Assembly: GCA_964036275.1 (NCBI GenBank)
Contig: OZ038434.1
Location: 35,487,279-35,551,278 of the forward strand
Direction: 5' to 3'
Length of the DNA: 64,000 nucleotides
Source of the DNA: Litoditis marina
Lineage: Eukaryota > Nematoda > Chromadorea > Rhabditida > Rhabditidae
Shown here: positions 21,199 to 51,773 of the stretch, piece by piece
Numbering within the stretch: the stretch's first letter is position 1
Layout of the letters: the number at the start of each line of letters is the position of its first letter
Notes under the pieces: generated by a model
The model's database searches: none
Told to the model about the DNA's origin: nothing
Seen by the model: only the letters and a program-made list of their open reading frames with translations
Position numbers and translations under genes: made by a program

Positions 21199-22882
21199 AT
21201 CCACTAGTATAAAAGGCTAGTTTGGTGTGTGTGTTTGTAACAATTTGGCTGCACTTTTGGTCGAAAAGCCAGAGTGATGAGTGAGGCAAATGGCGTGGAA
21301 AAACGTGATTTGGATGGATTCCATTTCTATTTCCAAGTGAATATGAATCGGGTGCAGCTGCAAATTGACGAAATGAGCAATAGATTTGTTCAGTCAAGTT
21401 AAACAAATTGGCGTTATTGTCACGTGGGACAAGCGGAGTACATGCGGCCTCAACAGAGAGAGAAAGAGAGAGAGAGAGACACAGAGAGATATAGATTCGC
21501 ACTCTATGTTAGGGAGAACTCCCGCGCCCCATGTTAAGAGAAACTTCCGCGCTCTATGTTAAGGAGAAGTTTTGCACTCTATGTTAGGGAGAATTTGCGC
21601 TCTATGTTGGAAGGGAGTTCCGCGCTCTATGTTGGGAAGAACTTCCGCGCCCCATGTTAAGAAAAACTTCCGCGCTCTATGGTAGGGAGAAATTTTGCGC
21701 TCTGTGCTAGGGAATAGTTCCGTGCTCTATGTTAGGGAGAACTTCCGCGCTCTATGTTAAGGAGAAGTTTTGCACTCTATGTTAGGAAGAAATTGCGCTC
21801 TATGTTAGGGATAACTCCCGCGACCCATGTTAAGAAAAACTTTTGCGCTCTATGTTAAGGGGAACTCCCGCGCTCTTTGTTAGGGAAAAATTTCGCGCTC
21901 TGTGTTAAGGAGAACTCTGGCGCCCCCGGATTAAGAAAAACTTCCGCGCTCCATGTTAGGGAGAACTCCCGCGCCAAATGTCAAGAAAAACTTCCACGCT
22001 TTATGTTAAGGAGAACTCCCGCGCTCTATGGTAGGGAGAAATTTCGTGCTCTATGTTAAGGAGAACTCTGGCGCCCCGGAATGAGAAAAACTTCCGCGCT
22101 CTATGTTAGGGAGAACTCCCGCGCCCCATGTTAAGAAAAACTTCCGCGCTCTATGTTAGAAAAACTCCCGCGCCCCATGTAAAGAAAAACTTTTGCGCTC
22201 TATGTTAAGGGGAACTCCCGCGCTCTATGTTAGGGAGAACTACCGCGCTCTATGTTAAGGAGAACTCTGGCGCCCCCGGATTGAGAAAAACTTCCGCGCT
22301 CTAACTACCGCGCTCTATGTTAAGGAGAACTCTGGCGCCCCCGGATTGAGAAAAACTTCCGCGCTCTATGTTAGGGAGAACTCCCGCGCCCCATGTTAAG
22401 AAAAACTTCTGCGCTCTATGTTAAGGAGAAGTTTTGCACTCTATGTTAGGGAGAACTTACGCGCTCTAAGGTATAGAGAAATTTCGCGCTCTATGTTAAG
22501 GATAACTCTGACGCCGCGGTTAAGAAAAACTTCCGCGCTCTCTGTTAGGGAGAACTCCCGCGCCCCATGTTAAGAAAAACTTTCGCGCTCTATGTTAAGG
22601 GGAACTCCCGCGCTCTATGGTAGGGAGAAATTTTGCGCTCTATGTTAAGGAGAACACCCGCGCTCTATGTTAGGGAGAAATTTCGCGCTTTGTGTTAAGG
22701 GGAACTTCCGTGCTCTATGTTAAGAAAACTCACGCGCGTTATGTTAAGGAGAAGTTTCGCGCTCTATGATAGGGAGAACTTTCATGTCCTGTGTTCAGAA
22801 AAGAAGGCCAGGAAGCTCCCGCCAGCCTAGGCTCAAACAAGGGAGGAGGAGGCGGCTTTAGCCGCCGGCGCCCTCCCTTGTC
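21199..22882 (+). mobile_element. Helitron/Helentron-like element D
   Basis: The 5' end CCACTAGTATAAAAGGCTAG is like A, but the interior is diverged. It has a short GA run, then a 25-bp array mixing CCCGCGCCCCATGTTAAG and TTCCGCGCTCTATG units. It ends with the GGCGGCTTTAGCCGCC hairpin type and CCCTCCCTTGTCT. Confidence 0.55.
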
Positions 22883-24517
22883 TATTAATATATTTGCGTA
22901 GTTTGGTGTGTCCGAATTTCCTTCACTATTGCACTTTTAGCCGGAAAATGGGCGAATTCCTTCACTATTGCCCTTTTGGTCGAAAAACGTGTGAGCGGCG
23001 TGCTTTCGCTTTTCATTTCCATTCTCGATGATTTTCTCTGCGGTAGTGCTCTGATTTTCTCCTTCATAAATCTGATTTTCTGCTTTACAATCGTATTTAT
23101 CAATTACTGGAAGGCTGCAATGTGCTGAAAAGGCGAGGATTGAATTTTTTACGCTGTTTTAGTCGTCACTACAACTACGTGTTAGGTTTTTTGAAAAAAC
23201 TTTCATGTATTTGGGTCCTATTAGTAGTTATAATACTTTTTTAATGGAAATTTACACGGTTCATGTGCACCTATATGTTCAACTGTCTTCTCATGTAGTT
23301 TAATCCCTGTTTGTGGGACTTCTCGCGCTCAAGTTTGATAAAAAGTCTTGCGCTATATGTTAACGAGAACTGTCGCGCTCTATACTAAGGAGAACTTCAG
23401 CGTTCTATACTAAGGAAAACTCCCGCGCTCTATGCTAAGAAGAACTTTCGCGCTCTATGCTAAGAAGAGCTTCCGCGCTCTATACTAAGGAAAACTTCCG
23501 CGCTCTATGCTGAGGAGAACTCCAGCGATCTATGTTAGGGAGAAGTCCTGCGCTCTATGTTAAGAAGAACTTCCGCTCTCTATGTTAGGGAGAACTCCCG
23601 CGCTCTATGTTATAGAGACGTCTCGCCCTCTATGTTAGGGAGAACTACCGCGCTTTATGTTAGGGAGAAGGCTTGCGCTCTATGTTAGTGAGAACTTCCG
23701 CTCTCTATGTTAGGGAGAACTCCCGCGCTCTAGGTTATAGAGATGTCTCGCTCTCTTTGTTAGGGAGAACTACCGCGCTCTATGTTAGGGAGAAGTCTTG
23801 CGCTCTATGTTAGTGAGAAGTCCTGCGCTCTATGTTAAGGAGAACTCCCGCTCTCTATGTTAGGAAAAAGTCCTGCGCTCTAGGGTAGGGAAAAGTCCTG
23901 CGCTCTATGTTCAGAAGAACTCCCGTTATCTATGTTAGGAAGAATTTCCGCGCTCTATGCTGAGGAGAACTCCAGCGATCTATGTTAGGAAGAAAACCTG
24001 CGCTCTTATGTTAAGGAGAACTTCCGCTCTCTATGTTAGGGAGAACTCCCGCGCTCTATGTTATAGAGACGTCTCGCCCTCTATGTTAGGGAGAACTACC
24101 GCGCTCTATGTTAGGGAGAAGGCTTGCGCTCTATGTTAGTGAGAACTTCCGCTCTCTATGTTAGGGAGAACTCCCGCGCTCTATGTTATAGAGACATCTC
24201 GCGCTCTATGTTAGGGAGAAGTCTTGCGCTCTATGTTAGTGAAAAGTCCTGCGCTCTATGTTAAGGAGAACTCCCGCTATCTATGTTAGGGAGAACTCCC
24301 GCGCTCTATGTTGAGGAGAACTACCACGCTCTATGTTAGGGAGAACTACCGCGCTCTATGTTAGGAAGAAGTCCTGCGCTCTATGGTAGGGAAAAGTCCT
24401 GCGCTCTATGTTCAGAAGAACTCCCGTTATCTATGTTAGGGAGAACTCCCGCGCTCCATGTTGAGGAGAACTACCACGTTCTATGTTAGGGAGAACTCCC
24501 GCGCATTACTTTTTACT
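22883..24517 (+). mobile_element. Helitron/Helentron-like element C, copy 2 (3' truncated)
   Basis: Starts TCTATTAATATATTTGCG with an intact 5' end, unlike copy 1. It matches copy 1 until CGCGCATTACTTTTT, then breaks off. The terminal hairpin is missing because element A copy 2 follows, after a short scrambled duplication of the ACTAGTATA 5' end (24518-24563). Confidence 0.6.
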
Positions 24518-24563
24518 AGTATACTATATACGCCACTAGTATAAAAGTATAATATAATATACG

Positions 24564-24858
24564 CCACTAGTATAAAAGGCTAGTTTGGTGTGTGTGTGTG
24601 TCTGTGTGTTTGTAACAATTTCAGTCGAAAAACCAATGGGGAAGAGTGAGGCAAATGGCGTGGAAAAAACGTGAGCTAGCTGGATTTCATTTTTATTTTC
24701 GAGTGACTACGAATCGGCTGCAGCTGCAATTGGAATGGGGAATAGATTTACTCATTTTATGTTGAACAAGGCGTTGAAGTCACGTAAAATACACGCAGCA
24801 GAGAGAAAGAGAAAGAGAAAGAGAGAGAGAGAAAGAGAGAGAGAGAGAAAGAAAGAGT

Positions 24859-24942
<84 letters not shown>

Positions 24943-27480
24943 CTTTATGTGTCACGCTCTACGTTAGGCAGAAGTCTCGCGCTCCATGTTAAAAAGAAGT
25001 TTTGCGCTCTATGTTGAGGAGAAGTTGCGTGCTCTATGTGAGGGAGAAGTTCTATGCTAAGGAGAAGTTTCGCGCTCTTTGTTAGGGAAAAGTTTCGCGC
25101 TCTATGTTGAGGAGAAGTTGCGTGCTCTATGTAAGGGAGAACTTCTATGCTAAGGAGAAGTTTCGCGCTTTATGTTAGGGAACAGTTTCGCGCTCTATGT
25201 CGAGGAGAAGTTTCGTACTCCATGTAAGGGAGAAGTTTCGCGCTCTATGCAAAGGAGAAGTTCCGCGCTCTATGTTAGGGAGAAGTTTAGCGCTTTATGT
25301 TTAATAAAAGTTCGCGCTCTTTGTTAGGGAGAAGTTCTGCACTCTATGCTAAGAAGAAGTTCCGCGCTCTATGCTAAGAAGAAGTTCCGCGCTCTATGTT
25401 AGGGAGAAGTTTCGCACTCTATGCTAAGGAGAAGTTTAGCGCTTTATGTTAGGGAACAGTTTCGCGCTCTATGTTGAGGAGAAATTTCGTACTCTATGTA
25501 AGGAAGAAGTTTGGCGCTCTATGCAAAGGAGAAGTTCTGCACTCTATGCTAAACAGAAGTTCCGCGCTCTATGCTAAGGAGAAGTTTAGCGCTTTATGTT
25601 AGGGAACAGTTTCACGCTCTATGTTGAGGAGAAATTTCGTACTCTATGTAAGGGAGAAGTTTGGCGCTCTATGCAAAGGAGAAGTTCCGCGCTCTATGTT
25701 AGGGAGAAGTTTAGCGCTTTATGTTAAATAGAAGTTTGCGCTCTATGTTAGGGAGAAGTTTCGCACTCTATGCTAATAAGAAGTTTAGCGCTTTATGTTA
25801 GGGAATAGTTTCGCGCTCTATGTTGAGGAGAAGTTTCGTACTCTATGTAAGGGAGAAGTTTCGCGCTCTATGCAAAGGAGAAGTTCCGCGCTCTATGTTA
25901 GGGAGAAGTTCAGCGCTTTATGTTAAATAGAAGTTCGCGCTCTATGTTAGGGAGAAGTTTAGCGCTTTATGTTGAGAAAAACTTCCACGCTCTAAAGAAT
26001 TCACGCGCTCTACGTTAGGGAGAACTACCGCGCTCTATGTTGAGGAGAACTACCGCGCTCTATGTTAAGGAGAACTACCGCGCTCTATGTTGAGGAGAAC
26101 TACCGCGCTCTATGTTGAGGAGAACTACCGCGCTCTGTGTTAAGGAGAACTACCGCGCTCTATGTTGAGGAGAACTACCGCGCTCTATGTTGAGGAGAAC
26201 TACCGCGCTCTATGTTGAGGAGAACTACCGCGCTCTATGTTGAGGAGAACTACCGCGCTCCAAAGAATTCACGCGCTCTACGTTAAGGAGAACTACCGCG
26301 CTCTATGTTGAGGAGAACTACCGCGCTCTATGTTGAGGAGAACTACCGCGCTCTATGTTAAGGAGAACTACCGCGCTCTATGTTGAGGAGAACTACCGCG
26401 CTCTATGTTGAGGAGAACTACCGCGCTCTATGTTAAGGAGAACTACCGCGCTCTATGTTGAGGAGAACTACCGCGCTCTACGTTAAGGAGAACTACCGCG
26501 CTCTATGTTGAGGAGAACTACCGCGCTCTATGTTGAGGAGAACTACCGCGCTCTATGTTAAGGAGAACTGCCGCGCTCTATGTTGAGGAGAACTACCGCG
26601 CTCTGTGTTGAGGAGAACTACCGCGCTCCAAAGAATTCACGCGCTCTACGTTAAGGAGAACTACCGCGCTCTATGTTGAGGAGAACTACCGCGCTCTATG
26701 TTGAGGAGAACTACCGCGCTCTATGTTAAGGAGAACTACCGCGCTCTATGTTGAGGAGAACTACCGCGCTCTATGTTGAGGAGAACTACCGCGCTCTACG
26801 TTAAGGAGAACTACCGCGCTCTATGTTGAGGAGAACTACCGCGCTCTATGTTGAGGAGAACTACCGCGCTCTATGTTAAGGAGAACTACCGCGCTCTATG
26901 TTGAGGAGAACTACCGCGCTCTATGTTGAGGAGAACTACCGCGCTCTATGTTAAGGAGAACTACCGCGCTCTATGTTGAGGAGAACTACCGCGCTCTATG
27001 TTGAGGAGAACTACCGCGCTCCAAAGAATTCACGCGCTCTACGTTAAGGAGAACTACCGCGCTCTATGTTGAGGAGAACTACCGCGCTCTATGTTGAGGA
27101 GAACTACCGCGCTCTATGTTAAGGAGAACTACCGCGCTCTATGTTGAGGAGAACTACCGCGCTCTGTGTTGAGGAGAACTACCGCGCTCTATGTTAAGGA
27201 GAACTACCGCGCTCTATGTTGAGGAGAACTACCGCTTTTTATGTTAAACAGAACTACCGCGCTCTATGTTGAGAAAAACTTCCACGCTCTAAAGAATTCA
27301 CGCGCTCTACGTTAGGGAGAACTACCGCGCTCTATGTTGAGGAGAACTACCGCGCTCTATGTTGAGAAGAACTACCGCGCTCGATGACTTTTCAATAACG
27401 AAAAAAACTTCTCGACGCACCCACCGACCTAGACTCATCAAGGGAGGGGCCCGGGCGTAGCCCGGGGTACCTTCCTTGTC
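24564..27480 (+). mobile_element. Helitron/Helentron-like element A, copy 2
   Basis: Nearly identical to 15804-18759. Differences are mainly in the length of the GA run and in the number of 25-bp repeats. It contains the same marker AAAGAATTCACGCG. It ends CCTTCCTTGTC directly before element E. Confidence 0.6.
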
Positions 27481-27502
27481 CTCTAGTATAAAACCGTTGC
27501 TT

Positions 27503-27552
<50 letters not shown>

Positions 27553-29026
27553 AGGCAAATGCTTTTTGGTCGAGAAACAGAGAAGAAATGGTGCACTTTG
27601 TAGTTGGTTTTCTGAGAAGAAAAACGTGAATCAGTACGTGATTTTTAGTTTTCATTTCCGATTTTTCTGAAACCGGCTGCTGCTGGAAACTGAAATAGGT
27701 GATGAGAACACTCGCGCTCTATGTTAAGGGAAACTACTGCGCTCTATTTTAAGGAGAACTCCCGCGCTCTATGTTGAGGAGAACTACCGCGCTCTATGTT
27801 AAGGAGAACACTCGCGCTCTATGTTAAGGGGAACTACCGCGCTCTATGTGAAGAAGAACCACCGCGCTCTATGTCAAGAAGAACTGCCGCGCTCTATGTT
27901 AAGGAGAAGTTTCGCGCTCTATGTTAAGGAGAACTCCCGCGCTCTATGTTAAGGAGAACTTTCGCGCTCTAAGTTAAGGAGAACTCCCGCGCTCTATGTT
28001 AAGAAAAACTTTCGCGCTCTATGTTTAGGAGAACTACCGCGCTCTATGTTAAGGAGAACACTCGCGCTCTATGTTAAGAGGAACTACCGCGCTCTATGTG
28101 AAGAAGAACCACCGCGCTCTATGTCAAGAAGAACTGCCGCGCTCTATGTTAAGGAGAAGTTTTGCGCTCTATGTTAAGGAGAACTCCCGCGTTCTATGTT
28201 AAGGAGAACTTTCGCGCTCTAAGTTAAGGAGAACTCCCGCGCTCTATGTTAAGAAAAACTTTCGCGCTCTATGTTTAGGAGAACTACCGCGCTCTATGTT
28301 AAGGAGAACACTCGCGCTCTATGTTAAGAGGAACTACCGCGCTCTATGTGAAGAAGAACCACCGCGCTCTATGTCAAGAAGAACTGCCGCGCTCTATGTT
28401 CAGGAGAAGTTTCGCGCTCTATGTTAAGGAGAACTCCCGCGCTCTATGTTAAGGAGAACTACCGCGCTCCATGTTAAGTAGAACACTCGCGCTCTATGTT
28501 AAGGGGAACTACCGCGCTCTATGTGAATAAGAACCACCGCGCTCTGTGTCAAGAAGAACTGCCGCGCTCTATGTTAAGGAGAAGTTTCGCGCTCTATGTT
28601 AAGGAGAACTCCCGCGCTCTATGTTAAGGAGAACTTTCGCGCTCTAAGTTAAGGAGAACTCCCGCGCTCTATGTTAAGAAAAACTTTCGCGCTCTATGTT
28701 TGGGAGAACTACCGCGCTCTATGTTAAGGAGAACACTCGCGCTCTATGTTAAGAAAAACTTTCGCTCTATGTTTAGGAGAACCTTTGCGCTCTATGTTAA
28801 GGAGAACTCCCGCGCTCTATGTTAAGGAGAACTTTCGCGCTCTATGTTAAGGAGAAGTCCCGCGCTCTATGTTAAGGAGAACTCTCGCGCTCTATGTTTA
28901 GGACAACATTCGCGCTCGAGGACTTTTCAAAGACGAAGAATATGAAAAAAAAAACTTCTCGACGCAACCACCGGCCTAGACTCATCAAGGGAGGGACCCG
29001 GGCGTAGCCCGGGGTACCTTTCTTGT
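27481..29026 (+). mobile_element. Helitron/Helentron-like element E
   Basis: The 5' end CTCTAGTATAAAACCGTTGC is followed by a (TG)n run (about 27503-27549), then a 25-bp array in which a multi-unit block repeats about three times. The 3' module ACCTAGACTCATCAAG / hairpin / CCTTTCTTGTT lies at 28976-29026. Confidence 0.6.
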
Positions 29027-29039
29027 TAAATTATATCAC

Positions 29040-29815
29040 AGAAACAAATGTGTAATAACTAACCTGGTTACTAGCTAACCCAACCCAAACTTTGTTAACC
29101 AACTTTTTGGTTAGCTTTATAGTAACCGGATAAGTAATCGCACATTAACCGGATGTTAACCGGAGAAACGGTTACTAAGCAGGTTGCTCAAATAGCTAAC
29201 CAAATTTTAGGTTAACAAATTATGCAACCGGAAGATCGGACGCTAACCAGATAACCATTTCAACCCTAGATAACATGATAAGTCCTTAGCCTAAGCCTAA
29301 GCCTCACGCTAACCAGATAACGAAGGTAACCAACTTGGTTACCTGGTTAGTGTTAGATATGCCGGTTATGTAACCTGATAGCTAATCTGGTTAACAAACT
29401 AAATGAATGAAAAAGACGAGTGAGACAACCACTCGGTTGAAATGAGACAATGAATTTTAGGATAAAAATTGAGGTACTGTTACCGTAATCTACGGATTGA
29501 AACTGCGCATCAGCTTGTTTGTACTAGATAGTAGACGGTACGCAGCGGATACAATCAGTTCTGCGAAGTACTATTTTGGTTACTAACCTCTTTCAAGGTT
29601 ACTAACCATACCACCTTCACAGTTAGTCGGTTAGTAACCAATTTCTCGGTAAGGAGGTTAGTAACGAATGTTGAGGTTAGTAGCCACTCACACGGTTAGC
29701 CAACGAAAAGGTTACAATTTGGTTAATTTATGAAGTGCCTCGGTTAGTCATCCAAGGTGGTTAGCTAACCGCACGGTCAGGTTAGCCAGTAACCCGGTCA
29801 GTTGTAGTATTAACC
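29040..29815. repeat. GGTTAACC-rich degenerate repeat block
   Basis: Two sub-blocks (29045-29420 and 29575-29815) of dense GGTTA/TAACC/GTTACTAACC words in both orientations, like 6415-6612. Contains the interstitial telomere-like motif at 29286-29307. Confidence 0.7.
29286..29307. repeat. Interstitial nematode telomere-like motif
   Basis: TTAGCCTAAGCCTAAGCCTC contains two full and two partial GCCTAA hexamers, the complement of the nematode telomere repeat TTAGGC. It is too short to be a telomere. Confidence 0.6.
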
Positions 29816-30622
29816 GACATGGTTTCATTGCCATTGTGCCAAGTTTTTCAGAGCACTATCTCTCGAAGAAACATGAGTTTTCCATTAATTTGTTATTATG
29901 AAACTCAAAAATCTCTAAGATAGATTTGCTGTTCAAAAATAGTGGTAAAAATAGACTGGAAAAATCACTGGCACGCTGCCGTGACTTTTATTGTTATTGA
30001 AAATGACCGGAACTATAACAAAACGTAGAAGTCTAAGTATTAGAGGAATGATAGACAGAAACGGGCAAGATATGCAGTCTTCTCACGGAAATTTGTGGTT
30101 CTTCTCAACAATTGGTCAGACAACGAACCTCAATTTCACAATTCATCTTGTCCGGATTATTCGCGCATTATGTGGTTCAGAAATTGCGAACACATGCTTT
30201 TAGGTTGAAACGTTGTTATGCACTAAAAAGTTATTGTTTTGATGTATTAGAACAACTGAATAATGGCCGAGCCTAAAATAACTTCACAACTTGTTTCGCA
30301 GTTTTATACAATGATGAGAATAGGAACAAAAACACATTGAACCTGCCTTTCGACTTTCTTCAAACTTGAAAAAAGAAATGATGATTTATTGAACCTTGCG
30401 TTTGGAAAAAGTGAGAAGTATTCAGACAGAGCCACAGAACCCTAATAAAAACAAACAATGTGAAAAGCTCAAACAGTAAAGGCGAAAGAATCAAATGTCT
30501 AGGTTCTGCCAATTTATTTTATATGAGAGTTAAATTAAACCAATAATACATCGTATAGCTCTAGCGTGTTGCTACCAGTCGGTGTTATATAGATTTGGCA
30601 AATTTGTTGGAGTACTAGTTGG
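29816..30622. other. No recognised gene
   Basis: AT-rich sequence between the repeat block and the possible C-terminal exon of gene 2. A plus-strand frame at 29991-30203 has no recognisable product. Confidence 0.4.
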
Positions 30623-30805
30623 TTATTCAATTGGCCTCGAGTATCTACACTCCAATTGTGTTATGTTTTTGAACGGTTGTCCTGGAGATATTGTGTCGTA
30701 TCCCTCCCAGACTCCCTCTGAGTTGCAACTGATGGGGAAAGCGAACGAATCGCGTAAGAGTTCGGCCCCGGTAAAGATTTTTCTGTTCTGGTTGCTGGGA
30801 TTGTA
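30623..30805 (-). CDS. Possible C-terminal exon with stop codon (gene 2?)
   Basis: Acceptor TTTTTCCAG, then 60 residues and TAA. It contains FAFPISCNSEGVWEGYDTIS and later ITQLECRY, an extracellular-looking two-Cys segment. It has the right strand and position to end gene 2. However, the last confirmed gene 2 exon (31491-31386) ends in phase 1 and this exon reads in phase 0, so an intervening exon is required or the link is wrong. Domain not recognised. Confidence 0.35.
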   Translation of the reverse strand, partial: YNPSNQNRKIFTGAELLRDSFAFPISCNSEGVWEGYDTISPGQPFKNITQLECRYSRPIE

Positions 30806-31385
30806 CTGGAAAAATACATTATTTCTTGTTTCAATGATCTTTTTCTTTCTCTCTTTATGTTCGTTTCAAGACCATAATAGGTCAGAATTTGCTAGTCTCC
30901 AGCGAAATATAGTGGTGACAAGGTTTTCTTCTTCCTTCAGTATGTTTTCACTCTCGTTGTTCTTGTTCTTCCCTCAACAACTCTCTCTCTGCTTTTAGTA
31001 TAGCGACCCAATTCTCTCATCATTTACGTAGTGTCTCGCAACATTCTAACTCATTCTGTTTTCACAATTGCGTTCAAATTAACACAAGTCGGACCGTAAT
31101 TTTTGACCTGATCACCAAATTGTATTCTTTTTCCATGAATGATTATCAAGTTATTCTCAAATTGTCACACTTTACGTCTGCTTCGTTGTGCCAAACTGCT
31201 GCTCGAAGAGCTTTGTTTTGTTGGTTTCGAGAATCTTTTTTTATGGTTCCGAAACAGTCAAGAATTCAATCAAAATTGTTTTATGAGTATAACACTGACA
31301 GTTGAACAATGTGCCGACCTATTACCAAACTGTTTGCGAACTGACAAGTTTAGAATAATGTTTCCATATCCAAAGTAAGACTCAC

Positions 31386-50061
<18,676 letters not shown>

Positions 50062-50076
50062 ATTGTATGGAATGGT

Positions 50077-50285
50077 AACAAGCGGCTCCCATGACTATTT
50101 ATGTTGCCACTAAGTGCTTAAATGACATCTTGGTGGAATATACATTTAACATTCCATTAAAAAAGCTCTGTGATACGGTTTGGGGTTGATTGACCACTTA
50201 GCAAATAACATAAAATATTCATAAACTTGTCCAAAAGCTCCGTCCAGACGTTTTTCAACATGATATTGATTCGGCTTCACAGTTA
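50077..50285 (-). promoter_or_regulatory. Promoter block of gene 2, conserved with gene 1
   Basis: Homologous to 14328-14530 at the same distance from the ATG. The TATA-like ATAAATA (50096-50102, minus strand) sits in the shared GGCAACATAAATAGTCATGG. Conservation outside the TATA region extends for about 190 bp with small indels. Confidence 0.65.
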
Positions 50286-50822
50286 CAACAAACTATTGAA
50301 GAACATAAACTGAAACATGGAAGTCAAGGAAAATGGTTCTTTTTCATACAAGATAAAACAATATCTCGATAAATAATACGAAATTCAGCTGAGATATACA
50401 GTGAGATATACAGTACCCTCCGCCTTTCCGTTGGCGACCACTATAGTTATCAAATCGAACTATCACTGGATTAGGCAAAGAAAGTGCGGCCTTGCTACAT
50501 CAGGAGTCGATTCGATAGTCACGTTTGCACGTTTCGGAATTCAGCTGTGTTCAAACTAACACCATACAAACGTATAATTATGCTGACATTTGGTATGGGC
50601 AGCTTTCATACAATACAACGGTTACAACAAAAAAAAACAGCTCGTGAAACTTTGAAATATATATGGGTATGTGATTTCGAATTCAGTGGCGAACGGAAGT
50701 TCGAACAAAAGAGAGAAAATAGTACCTTTTTTAAATATCCCGTCATCTCCCCAATTCAAACTATAAAAAAAATTGATCCAAATTAGATTGAACCAAATCG
50801 GGTTGCTCACAGTGTTCATGTC
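50286..50822. other. No recognised gene
   Basis: AT-rich intergenic DNA between gene 2 and gene 3. It has only a SINE-leader fragment near 50395-50442 and a relative of the CACGTTTC-type repeat near 50520. Confidence 0.4.
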
Positions 50823-50824
50823 CG

Positions 50825-51260
50825 TAGTTCGTTTCAACCATCGATAGCAGCCAGTTACAGTAGGTTTAAGTGGGCGGAGTCAATTGTGTTAGAAAGTTTC
50901 CAACAGCGATCAGACTAATCAATATTGTGCACCAGCTGGGTACTGAACTGGCTGAGTTGGCTGGTGCGGCGCCCGCAAGCAGCCGGCCATCTGAACATGG
51001 TGGCCCGAACTAAAAACAGTGATATCCAACCATCTTTTCTGGCCGTTTTTCAATGCTTATTTTATCACACAAAAAGTTATTTAAGTTACTCCCCGATCAT
51101 GTGGCAATCTTTTGAAAACGAAAAAGTCGCAAAAATCCTAAAATAACCAGTTTTCGAATTTTTATTTACAATGAAAAGGCTGGAAAGCTGCCAGATCAAT
51201 CACCTGCAATGTAGGGTGGGCTCGGCCAGCATGGCTGACTGCTATCGGTGAAACGAACTA
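50825..51260. mobile_element. TIR element, about 436 bp, copy 1
   Basis: TIRs are TAGTTCGTTTCAACCATCG / CTATCGGTGAAACGAACTA with TA at the edges. The inside includes CAGCTGGGTACTGAACTGGC and GGCCATCTGAACATGGTGGC. Copy 2 is at 63351-63792. Confidence 0.85.
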
Positions 51261-51773
51261 TATTTATTGCATGTTGCGCGACTTTGGCTTAATTTTAACT
51301 TACATGCATCTTATTTGGAACACACCTAAAGAATTTTTGAAATCATTAGGTTTTTCATGAATTTCAGATTGAGAGGAACGTTATTTTTGAGCAGTTCTTC
51401 TATACTAGTTTCTTTATGTGCTTCCTCATTCCATTCAAACTTCCCCGGTATGAAACGAAATGGTTTGGCTGGCCCGTTCCGTTTTCAGGACAGTGTCATG
51501 GAAACCCGAGTTGGTGAAAACGAGAAAACGGCTCAGAGAACCTAGCCATTCAACGCGAAAACTGTCCTTTTTCGACGAGAAAATGGAAAGTGGACGTGGA
51601 AAACCGTGAGGTGGATGCAGTTTTCGTTCGACTTGGCCCACCATCGGCTGGTTCCCTCTCTCTCTCCATCTGTGTGAAATGCAATTAGGTTCGCCATTAT
51701 ATTCTTCCAAATATTTATCGCCGTTTCTTTCTTTTCTTTTCGCACTAAAGTTTGGATCCTATTTACTCGAACT

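Noticed and set aside
16197..28920. Regular short direct repeats resembling a CRISPR array
   Set aside because: The repeats are contiguous 25-bp units without unique spacers, in a eukaryotic setting and inside mobile elements. They are minisatellite.
30582..30998. 138-residue plus-strand frame
   Set aside because: Antisense to the possible C-terminal exon of gene 2. Composition is Phe/Leu/Ser-rich without motifs.
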